Assembly: GCA_012274165.1 (NCBI GenBank)
Contig: JAAPAA010000371.1
Coordinates: 1 to 21,384 of the forward strand
Direction of reading: 5' to 3'
Source of the DNA: Thiobacillaceae bacterium
GTDB taxonomy: Bacteria; Pseudomonadota; Gammaproteobacteria; Burkholderiales; Thiobacillaceae
DNA: 21,384 nucleotides
The position numbers and the translations under genes were made by a program. The notes beneath the pieces are model-generated. The model had not been told where the DNA came from, made no database searches, and saw only the letters and a program-made list of their open reading frames with translations. This document shows, in pieces, positions 1 to 7,285 of this stretch. The first letter of the stretch is position 1. Each line of letters begins with the position of its first letter.

Positions 1-1783
1 CATGGTGCGTTCCGATATCGCGTGTTCGGGTGTGCTGTTCACGCTCGACACCGAATCGGGGTTCCGTGACGTGGTGTTCATTACCGCAGCGTACGGTCTG
101 GGCGAAACGGTGGTGCAGGGTTCGGTCAATCCGGACGAGTTCTATGTCCACAAGCCCAAACTGGCAGAGGGGTTTCCTGCGGTGGTGCGACGCGAGCTGG
201 GCGAGAAGGCTGTCCGCATGGTGTGGCGCGATGGCGCAACTGTAATCGAGGACACGCCGGCCGAGCTGCGCCGGCGGTTTTCGCTGACCGATGCCGAGGT
301 GCTGGAGCTGGCACGCCAGGCCGTCGCGATTGAAAAACACTATGGTCGTCCGATGGACGTCGAGTGGGCGAAGGATGGCGAGACCGGCGAGCTGTTTATC
401 GTGCAGGCGCGCCCGGAAACGGTGAAGACACGCGCGAATGGCAGTAGCGAGCGCTACGTGCTGGAAGCGAGCGGCGAAGTGCGCATCAGCGGCCGTGCCA
501 TCGGCCAGAAAATCGGCGCGGGTGAAGTGCGGCTGATTGCCAGCCCGGCGGAAATGAACCGGGTGCAGCCGGGCGATATCCTGGTCACCGACATGACCGA
601 TCCCGACTGGGAGCCGGTGATGAAACGCGCGGCGGCGATCGTCACCAATCGCGGCGGACGCACTTGTCACGCAGCGATCGTGGCGCGCGAACTCGGCATT
701 CCCGCCGTGGTGGGAACTGGCGAGGCCACCACGGTGCTGAAAGACGGCGAAACGGTGACGGTGTCGTGCGCCGAGGGCGACACCGGCACGGTGTACGCGG
801 GCAAGCTGGCGTTTTCGGTGGAGACGTTGGCGAGCGGGACGCTGCCGGAGCCGCCGGTGAAGCTGATGATGAACGTCGGCAATCCCGAGCGTGCCTTTGA
901 ATTTGCGCAGATTCCCAATCATGGAGTCGGTCTGGCACGGCTGGAATTCATCATTGCGCGCATGATCGGCATCCATCCGCTGGCACTGCTGGAATACGCG
1001 CGCCTGCCGCCCGCCCTGCGCGACGAAATCGATCTGCGTATTTCGGGCTACGCCGATCCGGTGTCGTTTTACGTGGACAAGCTGGCCGAAGGCATCGCCA
1101 CACTGGCAGCTGCGTTCTGGCCCAAACCGGTGATCGTGCGGCTGTCCGATTTCAAGTCCAACGAATACGCCAACCTGCTGGGTGGCGAGCGCTACGAGCC
1201 GAAGGAAGAAAACCCCATGCTGGGGTTGCGCGGCGCGGCACGCTACGTGTCAGCGCTGTTCCGCCCGGCGTTCGAGCTGGAATGCCGCGCGCTGAAGAAA
1301 GTGCGCGAGGCGTTGGGGCTGAGCAACATCGAGGTGATGATTCCCTTCGTGCGCACGCTGGAAGAATGCGCGACGGTGGTCGAACTGCTGGCAGCCAACG
1401 GCCTCAAGCGTGGCGACAGCGGCCTGCGCTTGATCATGATGTGCGAGATACCCTCCAATGTGCTGCTGGCTGACGATTTCCTGCACTACGTCGACGGCTT
1501 TTCGATTGGCAGCAACGACCTGACCCAGCTGACTTTGGGCATCGACCGCGATTCCGGCCTGGTCGCCGGCGGTTTCGACGAACGCAATCCAGCGGTGAAA
1601 AAACTGCTGGCCGAGGCGATCGCCGCGTGCAACCGGCACGGCAAATACATCGGCATCTGCGGCCAGGGGCCGAGCGACCATCCCGATCTGGCCGACTGGC
1701 TGGTGGCACAGGGAATCGGCTCGATCTCGCTCAATCCGGACACGGTGGTGGCAACCTGGCAGCGTCTGGCTCAGGCGCGATGA
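1..1783 (+). CDS. ppsA: Phosphoenolpyruvate synthase, C-terminal part (5' end outside window)
   Basis: PEP synthase converts pyruvate and ATP to PEP, AMP and phosphate in the cytoplasm, a gluconeogenic step. About 593 codons are visible. Enterobacterial PpsA is about 790 residues, so roughly the first 190 are outside the window and the ATG at 2 is internal (MVRSD, part of the ATP-grasp domain). In order one sees the end of the nucleotide-binding domain (HYGRPMDVEWAKDG, VQARPETV), the swivel domain with the phosphohistidine motif GGRTCHAAIVARELG (His at fragment residue 223), and the PEP/pyruvate barrel. The barrel carries MMCEIPSN, GSNDLTQLTLGIDRDSG and GICGQGPS, with the catalytic Cys at fragment residue 553. 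The family assignment is firm. The gene ends 116 bases before pyrG and nothing indicates cotranscription with it. Confidence 0.96.
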   Translation, partial: MVRSDIACSGVLFTLDTESGFRDVVFITAAYGLGETVVQGSVNPDEFYVHKPKLAEGFPAVVRRELGEKAVRMVWRDGATVIEDTPAELRRRFSLTDAEVLELARQAVAIEKHYGRPMDVEWAKDGETGELFIVQARPETVKTRANGSSERYVLEASGEVRISGRAIGQKIGAGEVRLIASPAEMNRVQPGDILVTDMTDPDWEPVMKRAAAIVTNRGGRTCHAAIVARELGIPAVVGTGEATTVLKDGETVTVSCAEGDTGTVYAGKLAFSVETLASGTLPEPPVKLMMNVGNPERAFEFAQIPNHGVGLARLEFIIARMIGIHPLALLEYARLPPALRDEIDLRISGYADPVSFYVDKLAEGIATLAAAFWPKPVIVRLSDFKSNEYANLLGGERYEPKEENPMLGLRGAARYVSALFRPAFELECRALKKVREALGLSNIEVMIPFVRTLEECATVVELLAANGLKRGDSGLRLIMMCEIPSNVLLADDFLHYVDGFSIGSNDLTQLTLGIDRDSGLVAGGFDERNPAVKKLLAEAIAACNRHGKYIGICGQGPSDHPDLADWLVAQGIGSISLNPDTVVATWQRLAQAR

Positions 1784-1819
1784 TTTATAGGGTTTTTATG
1801 TAGATACACGCAAGCCCCA

Positions 1820-1840
1820 ACGATACTGCCGCTGTATCGT
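1820..1840 (+). other. Inverted repeat downstream of ppsA, 7-bp stem
   Basis: ACGATAC at 1820-1826 and GTATCGT at 1834-1840 are perfect reverse complements around a 7-base loop. No T-run follows, so this is not a classic intrinsic terminator. It could end or stabilise the ppsA message, or be incidental. Confidence 0.4.
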
Positions 1841-1842
1841 CA

Positions 1843-1871
1843 TTGAGCCATCACGGGTGATGGAGTAGAAT
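1843..1871 (+). promoter_or_regulatory. Candidate sigma70 promoter of pyrG with an inverted repeat in the spacer
   Basis: TTGAGC (1843-1848) and TAGAAT (1866-1871) are separated by exactly 17 bases, which fits a sigma70 promoter. Transcription would start near 1878, leaving a leader of about 20 bases before the pyrG ATG at 1900. Almost the whole spacer is the inverted repeat CCATCAC-GG-GTGATGG (1848-1863), which could be a repressor site. I see no clear Shine-Dalgarno sequence before the ATG. The promoter call is by eye. Confidence 0.45.
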
Positions 1872-1983
1872 CCGTCATCACCACGCCCCCGCTTATAAAA
1901 TGACGAAGTATGTGTTTGTCACTGGTGGGGTGGTTTCTTCCCTCGGGAAAGGGATCGCCTCCGCCTCACTCGCTGAGCTGCTC

Positions 1984-1989
1984 TAATAG
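1984..1989 (+). other. Tandem in-frame stops TAA TAG inside pyrG
   Basis: These are codons 29-30 of the pyrG frame starting at 1900. In homologs this place reads approximately LAAILESRG; here it reads LAELL, stop, stop, SG. The two stops replace the conserved Glu and Ser/Ala without changing the reading frame or the length. Confidence 0.92.
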
Positions 1990-3553
1990 AGCGGCATACG
2001 TGTCACCCTGTTAAAGCTTGACCCGTACATCAACGTCGACCCCGGCACCATGAGCCCGTTTCAGCACGGCGAGGTGTTCGTGACCGACGATGGCGCGGAA
2101 ACCGACCTTGATCTGGGCCATTACGAGCGCTTTTCCAGCGCGAAGATGGGCAAGCGCAACAACTTCACCACCGGCCAGATTTACAAGTCGGTGATCGACA
2201 AGGAACGGCGCGGCGATTATCTCGGCGGGACGGTTCAGGTCATTCCACACATCACCGATGAGATCAAGGCTTCGATCCGCGCAGGCGCGGAAGGCGCGGA
2301 TGTGGCGATGGTCGAAATCGGCGGTACGGTGGGCGACATCGAATCGCTGCCGTTTCTTGAAGCGATCCGCCAGATGGGTTTCGAAGACGGCCCGGAAAAT
2401 ACCTGCTTCATTCATCTCACGCTGCTGCCCTATATCCCGACTGCGGGTGAACTGAAAACCAAACCGACCCAGCATTCCGTAAAAGAGCTGCGCGAAATCG
2501 GTATTCAGCCCGACATCCTGCTGTGCCGCGCCGACCGTGAAGTCCCGGTCGAAGAGCGCCGCAAGATTGCGTTGTTCACCAACGTGCGGCCCGAAGCGGT
2601 AATTCAGATGCTGGATTCCGATTCGATCTACAAGATTCCGGCGATGCTGCACGACCAGATGCTGGATGAAATCGTCTGCCACAAGCTGAAAATCCTGGCG
2701 CGCGCGGCCGATCTGACCATATGGAAAAAGCTGGTCAACGCACTGGAGCACCCCAAGCACACCGTCAATATCGCTTTCGTCGGCAAGTATGTTGACCTCA
2801 CCGAATCCTACAAATCATTGTCGGAATCGATGATCCATGCCGGCATGCATACCCTCAGCAAGGTGAAAATTCACTACATCGATTCCGAGCAGATCGAGCA
2901 ATCCGGCATCGACAGCCTGAAGGGGATGGACGCGATTCTGGTGCCCGGCGGCTTCGGCAAGCGCGGCGTCGAAGGCAAGATTGCCGCGATCCGCTACGCG
3001 CGCGAAAACAAGGTGCCGTATCTCGGCATCTGTCTGGGCATGCAACTCGCAGTGGTCGAATATGCGCGCGATGTCGCGGGCATGACCGACGCCCATTCCA
3101 CCGAATTCGATGCGGCCACCACGCATCCGGTCATCGGCCTCATCACCGAATGGCTGGATCGCGGCGGCCAGATCGAAACGCGTAGCGAGCAGTCCGATTT
3201 GGGCGGCACCATGCGTTTGGGTGGTCAGCCTTGTCTGCTGAAGGACGGCACGCTGGCGCGCGAAGTGTATGGCGCAGCCAGCATTACCGAACGCCATCGC
3301 CACCGTTATGAAGTGAACAACACGCTGTTGGCCGAGCTTGAGGCGAAAGGCCTGGTGGTGGCTGGCCGCGCACCGGGCACCGATCTGTGCGAAATGGTCG
3401 AGTTGCCGAAAGCGGTGCACCCCTGGTTCGTCGGTTGCCAGTTCCACCCCGAGTTCACCAGCAACCCGCGCACCGGCCATCCGCTGTTCATTGCGTTCGT
3501 CCAGGCCGCGCTGGCGTATCAGGCCACGGTTAAAGCTGCGCCCGCGCAGCAAC

Positions 3554-3566
3554 AGGAGCACGCATG
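3554..3566 (+). promoter_or_regulatory. Ribosome binding site and overlapping ATGA start of kdsA
   Basis: AGGAG at 3554-3558 lies five bases before ATG 3564. That ATG overlaps the pyrG TGA (3565-3567) as ATGA, a usual sign of translational coupling, and it fixes the kdsA start. Confidence 0.75.
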
Positions 3567-4406
3567 AAACTCTGTCATTTTGAAGCGGGTATCGATCAGC
3601 CCTTGTTCCTGATTGCCGGCCCCTGCGTGATCGAGTCCGAGCAACTGGCGATGGATACGGCCGGTGCGTTGAAGGAAATGTGCGCAGCGCTGAACATCCC
3701 CTTCATCTACAAGTCTTCGTTCGACAAGGCCAATCGTTCGTCAACCCAGTCGTTTCGCGGGCTGGGGGTCGAAGAGGGCCTGCGTATCCTGTCCGAAGTG
3801 AAAGCCAGAATTGGCGTGCCGGTGTTGACCGACGTGCACGAAGACACGCCGCTGAATGAGGTTGCAGCGGTGGTGGACGTGCTGCAAACGCCCGCGTTTT
3901 TGTGCCGCCAGACTAATTTCATCCAGAACGTTGCGCGCGCCGGCTTGCCGGTCAACATCAAGAAGGGCCAGTTTCTGGCGCCCTGGGATATGCAGAACGT
4001 CGTCGACAAGGCGCGCGCGGTCGGCAACGAGCAGATCATGGTGTGCGAACGCGGCGTGAGCTTTGGCTACAACACGCTGGTGTCAGACATGCGCAGCCTG
4101 GCGATCATGCGCGCGACGCAATGCCCGGTGGTGTTCGACGCTACGCATTCGGTGCAGCAGCCGGGCGGGCAGGGGACGACCAGTGGTGGTCAACGTGAAT
4201 TCGTTCCAGTGCTGGCGCGTGCGGCCGTGGCGGTTGGCGTGGCCGGGGTGTTTGCTGAGACGCATCCGAACCCTGTCTGTGCGCTGTCTGACGGCCCCAA
4301 CGCCTGGCCGCTCGACATGATGAAAGAATTGCTGGAAACCTTGAAGGAAATCGACGTGCTGGTCAAACAGCGCGGGTTTATTGAACGCAAATTGATGGCG
4401 GAGTGA
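3564..4406 (+). CDS. kdsA: 3-deoxy-D-manno-octulosonate 8-phosphate synthase, metal-dependent class
   Basis: KdsA condenses PEP with arabinose 5-phosphate to give KDO-8-phosphate, the precursor of the LPS inner core. The 280-residue product is full length. Conserved segments include KSSFDKANRSS, CRQTNFIQ, KKGQFLAPWDMQN, FGYNTLVSDMRSL and GGQREF. The motif AGPCVIES has a cysteine at residue 21, where the E. coli metal-independent enzyme has asparagine. The other expected ligands are His195 (DATHSVQ), Glu232 (FAETHP) and Asp243 (LSDGP). Their spacing (174, 37, 11) equals that of the Aquifex metalloenzyme ligands C11, H185, E222 and D233 as I remember them, so a divalent metal requirement is inferred. 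It is translationally coupled to pyrG, a common betaproteobacterial arrangement. Confidence 0.97.
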   Translation: MKLCHFEAGIDQPLFLIAGPCVIESEQLAMDTAGALKEMCAALNIPFIYKSSFDKANRSSTQSFRGLGVEEGLRILSEVKARIGVPVLTDVHEDTPLNEVAAVVDVLQTPAFLCRQTNFIQNVARAGLPVNIKKGQFLAPWDMQNVVDKARAVGNEQIMVCERGVSFGYNTLVSDMRSLAIMRATQCPVVFDATHSVQQPGGQGTTSGGQREFVPVLARAAVAVGVAGVFAETHPNPVCALSDGPNAWPLDMMKELLETLKEIDVLVKQRGFIERKLMAE

Positions 4407-4473
4407 GCGGGGAGATCGAGTGAGCTTGGGGGATTTTCCACTTCGACTCTCATCCCCGTTAAACGCAATATTT

Positions 4474-4487
4474 AAGGAAATGAATTG
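4474..4487 (+). promoter_or_regulatory. Shine-Dalgarno and TTG start region of eno, with an overlapping ATG AAT TGA
   Basis: AAGGA at 4474-4478 is six bases before TTG 4485, which starts the conserved enolase N-terminus (SAIIDVIAREILDSRGNPT). A closer ATG at 4480 reads only ATG AAT TGA in another frame and shares two bases with the TTG codon. The true start is therefore the TTG, and the ATG is at most a two-codon minigene. Confidence 0.7.
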
Positions 4488-5768
4488 AGCGCAATTATTG
4501 ATGTCATCGCCCGGGAAATTCTGGATTCCCGTGGCAATCCCACTGTTGAAGCCGATGTGCTGCTGGAGTCCGGCGTGCTCGGGCGTGCCGCCGTGCCGTC
4601 GGGCGCATCGACCGGCAGCCGCGAAGCGATCGAGCTGCGCGACGGCGACAAGTCGCGTTACCTCGGCAAGGGCGTATTGAAGGCCGTCGAGCACGTCAAC
4701 ACCGAAATCTGCGAGGCGATCATCGGGCTGGACGTCGAAGACCAGGCCTTCATCGACCAGACCATGATCGACCTCGACGGCACCGAGAACAAATCGCGTC
4801 TGGGCGCCAATGCGATGCTGGCGGTGTCCATGGCCTGCGCGCGCGCCGCCGCCGAACAGGCCGGGCTGCCGCTGTACCGCTATCTCGGCGGTGCTGCGCC
4901 GATGCAATTGCCGGTGCCGATGATGAACATCATCAACGGCGGCGCGCACGCCAACAACAACATCGACATGCAGGAATTCATGATCATTCCGGTCGGCGCG
5001 CCGAGCTTCCGCGAAGCCCTGCGCTACGGCGCCGAAGTCTTCCATGCGCTGAAGCAACTGCTCGACGACGCTGGCATGGCGACGACCGTGGGCGACGAAG
5101 GCGGCTTCGCACCCAACCTCGAATCGCACGAGGCGGCGCTGAAACTGATCGTACAGGCGATCGAAAAAGCCGGCCTGCAACCCGGTATCGATGTGGCGAT
5201 TGGCGTCGACTGCGCGGCGTCCGAGTTTTACAAGGACGGCCTCTACCATCTCGAATCCGAAGGCCTGAAACTGAGCTCGGCGCAGTTCACCGATTATCTG
5301 GCGGCATGGTGCGACAAATATCCGCTCATCAGCATCGAAGACGGCATGGCCGAAGGCGATTGGGATGGCTGGAAAATTCACACCGAAAAGCTCGGCAAGC
5401 GTGTGCAACTGGTGGGCGACGACCTGTTCGTCACCAACGCCAAAATCCTGAAGGAAGGCATCGAAAAGAATATCGCCAATTCGATCCTGATCAAGGTCAA
5501 CCAGATCGGCACCCTGTCGGAAACCTTCCAGGCGATCGAGATGGCCAAGCAGGCGGGTTACACCTCGGTGATTTCACACCGCTCGGGCGAAACCGAAGAC
5601 ACCACAATTGCCGATCTGGCGGTGGCGACCAACGCGCGCCAGATCAAGACCGGTTCGCTGTCGCGTTCCGACCGCATGGCCAAATACAACCAGCTGCTGC
5701 GCATCGAGGAAGAACTCGGCGACACGGCGAGCTATCCCGGACGTGATGCGTTCCGCCAGCGCGGCTAA
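4485..5768 (+). CDS. eno: Enolase
   Basis: Enolase interconverts 2-phosphoglycerate and PEP in glycolysis and gluconeogenesis; in many proteobacteria it is also part of the RNA degradosome. The 427-residue length is typical. Visible motifs are AREILDSRGNPTVE, SGASTG (substrate loop), NGGAHANN, VGDEGGFAPN (acid Glu205), SIEDGMAEGDWDGW and VGDDLFVTN (metal ligands), ILIKVNQIGT (catalytic Lys337) and SHRSGETED. The start is a TTG codon, chosen because the conserved N-terminus begins there and a Shine-Dalgarno sequence precedes it. It follows kdsA after 78 bases and overlaps ftsB by 23 bases. With ppsA and ppc, three PEP-node genes lie in this window. Confidence 0.97.
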   Translation: MSAIIDVIAREILDSRGNPTVEADVLLESGVLGRAAVPSGASTGSREAIELRDGDKSRYLGKGVLKAVEHVNTEICEAIIGLDVEDQAFIDQTMIDLDGTENKSRLGANAMLAVSMACARAAAEQAGLPLYRYLGGAAPMQLPVPMMNIINGGAHANNNIDMQEFMIIPVGAPSFREALRYGAEVFHALKQLLDDAGMATTVGDEGGFAPNLESHEAALKLIVQAIEKAGLQPGIDVAIGVDCAASEFYKDGLYHLESEGLKLSSAQFTDYLAAWCDKYPLISIEDGMAEGDWDGWKIHTEKLGKRVQLVGDDLFVTNAKILKEGIEKNIANSILIKVNQIGTLSETFQAIEMAKQAGYTSVISHRSGETEDTTIADLAVATNARQIKTGSLSRSDRMAKYNQLLRIEEELGDTASYPGRDAFRQRG

Positions 5769-6105
5769 GTTCAGCACGGGTGGCTTTGCCGCGCGATTAC
5801 GCGTCCAGGGGCTGACGTGGACGCTGGCTGCCGCCACCGTATTGTTGCAATACCCGCTGTGGTTGGGAGAGGGGGGCTGGCTGAGCGTGCGGGAGCGTGC
5901 TCGGGAAGTCGACATCCAGCAGGCATTGAATCAGCGCCTGCAAGCGCGCAATGATGGTTTGCTGGCTGAGCTTGGCGACCTCAAACAAGGGCGCGACGCG
6001 ATTGAAGAGCGTGCGCGCAATGAATTGGGCATGATTGCTGCGGACGAGTGGTTCGTCCGCATCGTGCCAGCCCATTCCGTTCAGTCTGGAAAAACGCATG
6101 AGTGA
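5746..6105 (+). CDS. ftsB: Divisome protein FtsB (septum formation initiator family)
   Basis: FtsB is a small bitopic inner-membrane protein that forms the FtsQBL complex and helps activate septal peptidoglycan synthesis. The 119-residue product has a short cytoplasmic N-terminus, one membrane segment around residues 23-40 (LTWTLAAATVLLQYPLWL) and the family's GEGGWLSV turn. A periplasmic coiled coil follows (about 45-85), then the conserved segment LKQGRDAIEERARNELGMI. The ATG at 5746 lies inside eno, giving a 23-base overlap. The same frame opens further upstream, but that part is a shadow of eno. No ATG, GTG or TTG lies between 5746 and the membrane segment. At about 119 residues it is slightly longer than usual (about 90-105) because of the N-terminal tail. 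Being next to eno is its common position in proteobacteria. Confidence 0.9.
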   Translation: MRSASAAKFSTGGFAARLRVQGLTWTLAAATVLLQYPLWLGEGGWLSVRERAREVDIQQALNQRLQARNDGLLAELGDLKQGRDAIEERARNELGMIAADEWFVRIVPAHSVQSGKTHE

Positions 6106-7285
6106 TTTGCAAGTCAGCTTGTTGGTGATCGGCGCGGCCATCGTGGTGCTGGTGCTGGTGTTTAACTGGTTTCAGGAGCGGCGCTTCCGCAACCAGGCGG
6201 ATGCCGCTTTTCAGACGCCGGTGGCGGATGTATTGATGCGCACCGACGCTGTCGCCGGGCTGCGCGATACGCACAACCGGGTCGAACCTGCATTCGATGC
6301 GGATGGCGTGGATGACATCGCCGAAATCAATGAGCCGCATTTGCACATTGAAATCAGCCAGCCGCAGGCGGGTGCGTTGCGCGCTGCTTCTGACGACATG
6401 GCGCACGCCATGCGACCCACTGCGGCGGTTCAGGCGAACCCGGCCAGCCCACCCGCTGCGGCACCCGTTGCCCCCTATGACGAACTGATCGAATACCGCA
6501 TTCGTTTGGGCAGCGAGGGGGTACAGGCCAATGCGCTGGCCGATGCTTTCACGCATACCCGTACCCTGGGCAAAACGGTGCGCTGGGCAGGCGTGCCGGT
6601 GGGTGCGACGCAATGGGAGGAAGTCCAGCCCTGGCGCGATATACATTATCAGCAAGTGGTGGTCACCATGCAGCTCGCCGACCGCAATGGCGCGGTGCTG
6701 GAGGAACAGCTCACGTCGCTGTGTGAACTGATGCAAGCAACGGCGCAGATGCTCGGCATGCGTGTCGCCTGTGATGATGTGGTTGAAGCGCTTGAGCGTG
6801 CGCAGGCGATCGACCGTTTCTGCGTCGATGTCGATGTCCTGATCGGTTTGAATGTAGTGGCGCGTGGCGAAGCGGCGGTGAACCTGACGCGCATAGTGCG
6901 CGAGGCCGAAAGCTGCGGCATGGTGCTGGGAATGGATGGCGTATTCCAGCTGCTCGACAGCCGCAGCGAGCAGCTCTATGCCTTGTGCAACCACGATGCC
7001 GAGCCGTTCAGCAACGAAGTGATCGAGGGACAAACCTCGCAGGGCGTAACGCTGCAATTCGATGTGCCGCGCGTACCCGATGGCCTGAAAGTGTTTGACG
7101 GCATGGTGGCGTTTGGGCGCAAGCTCGCCAATGAAGTCGGCGGGATACTGGTGGACGACAACCTGCGTCCGCTGACCGATACCGGTATTGAAAAAATCCG
7201 CATGCAACTGTTGCACATCTACGAGCGCATGGAAGCGCGCGGCGTTCCATCCGGTTCCCGGCGAGCGCTGCGTCTGTTTTCCTGA
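6098..7285 (+). CDS. zipA: ZipA-like cell division protein
   Basis: ZipA tethers FtsZ to the inner membrane through a C-terminal FtsZ-binding domain. The 395-residue product starts with a membrane anchor (about residues 5-25, VSLLVIGAAIVVLVLVFNWF). A basic juxtamembrane patch (QERRFRNQ) and an Ala/Pro-rich linker up to about 125 follow. A middle region begins YRIRLGSEGV, and the ZipA C-terminal fold runs from about 241 (FCVDVDVLIGLNVVARGE) through MDGVFQLLDS, YALCNHDAEPF and VFDGMVAFGRKLANEVGGILVDD. The start ATG 6098 overlaps the ftsB end by 8 bases; an upstream in-frame ATG lies within ftsB and would put extra residues before the anchor. The stop shares a base with the ligA ATG. The family call rests on the anchor, the C-terminal domain and the ligA neighbour. 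Confidence 0.85.
   Translation: MSDLQVSLLVIGAAIVVLVLVFNWFQERRFRNQADAAFQTPVADVLMRTDAVAGLRDTHNRVEPAFDADGVDDIAEINEPHLHIEISQPQAGALRAASDDMAHAMRPTAAVQANPASPPAAAPVAPYDELIEYRIRLGSEGVQANALADAFTHTRTLGKTVRWAGVPVGATQWEEVQPWRDIHYQQVVVTMQLADRNGAVLEEQLTSLCELMQATAQMLGMRVACDDVVEALERAQAIDRFCVDVDVLIGLNVVARGEAAVNLTRIVREAESCGMVLGMDGVFQLLDSRSEQLYALCNHDAEPFSNEVIEGQTSQGVTLQFDVPRVPDGLKVFDGMVAFGRKLANEVGGILVDDNLRPLTDTGIEKIRMQLLHIYERMEARGVPSGSRRALRLFS

Larger units (their letters stand above)
1900..3567 (+). pseudogene. pyrG: CTP synthase, interrupted by two adjacent in-frame stop codons
   Basis: CTP synthase makes CTP from UTP, ATP and glutamine. From ATG 1900 the frame gives the canonical N-terminus MTKYVFVTGGVVSSLGKGIA. 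Codons 29 and 30 are then TAA and TAG (1984-1989), after which the same frame resumes as GIRVTLLKLDPYINVDPGTMSPFQHGEVFV and stays open to 3567. The length is 555 codons plus stop, close to the usual 545 residues, so nothing is inserted or lost. The class I glutaminase half is intact: GICLGMQ with Cys378, and FHPE with His516 and Glu518. The first ATG after the stops (2050) would give a 505-residue product lacking the GGVVSSLGKG ATP-binding loop and the LKLDPY lysine, both needed for synthetase activity. The gene ends in an ATGA overlap with kdsA. PyrG is normally essential and the rest shows no decay, so a sequence or assembly error, or a very recent mutation, is more likely than an old pseudogene. 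Confidence 0.9.

Noticed and set aside
1970..1995. Compensating frameshifts as the cause of the pyrG stops
   Set aside because: A shifted frame gives AALIE, resembling the expected AAILE, but it needs offsetting multi-base indels and yields a worse alignment than simple substitutions at constant length. I keep it as a minor alternative only.
1960..2050. Intein, intron or programmed recoding (selenocysteine, pyrrolysine, readthrough) in pyrG
   Set aside because: The gene has its normal length so nothing is inserted. The stops are TAA TAG rather than TGA, two in a row, with no known recoding element; no other gene in the window shows internal stops.
4429..4457. Hairpin GGGGAT...ATCCCC between kdsA and eno
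   Set aside because: Only six base pairs around a 17-base loop with no T-run; expected by chance in this composition.
4083..5408. Minus-strand open frame of 441 codons opposite kdsA and eno
   Set aside because: It spans two certain plus-strand genes and the gap between them, has no motif, and has the composition of an antisense shadow.
5981..7216. Minus-strand open frame opposite zipA and ftsB
   Set aside because: Same reasons: His/Arg-rich antisense shadow of confidently assigned genes.
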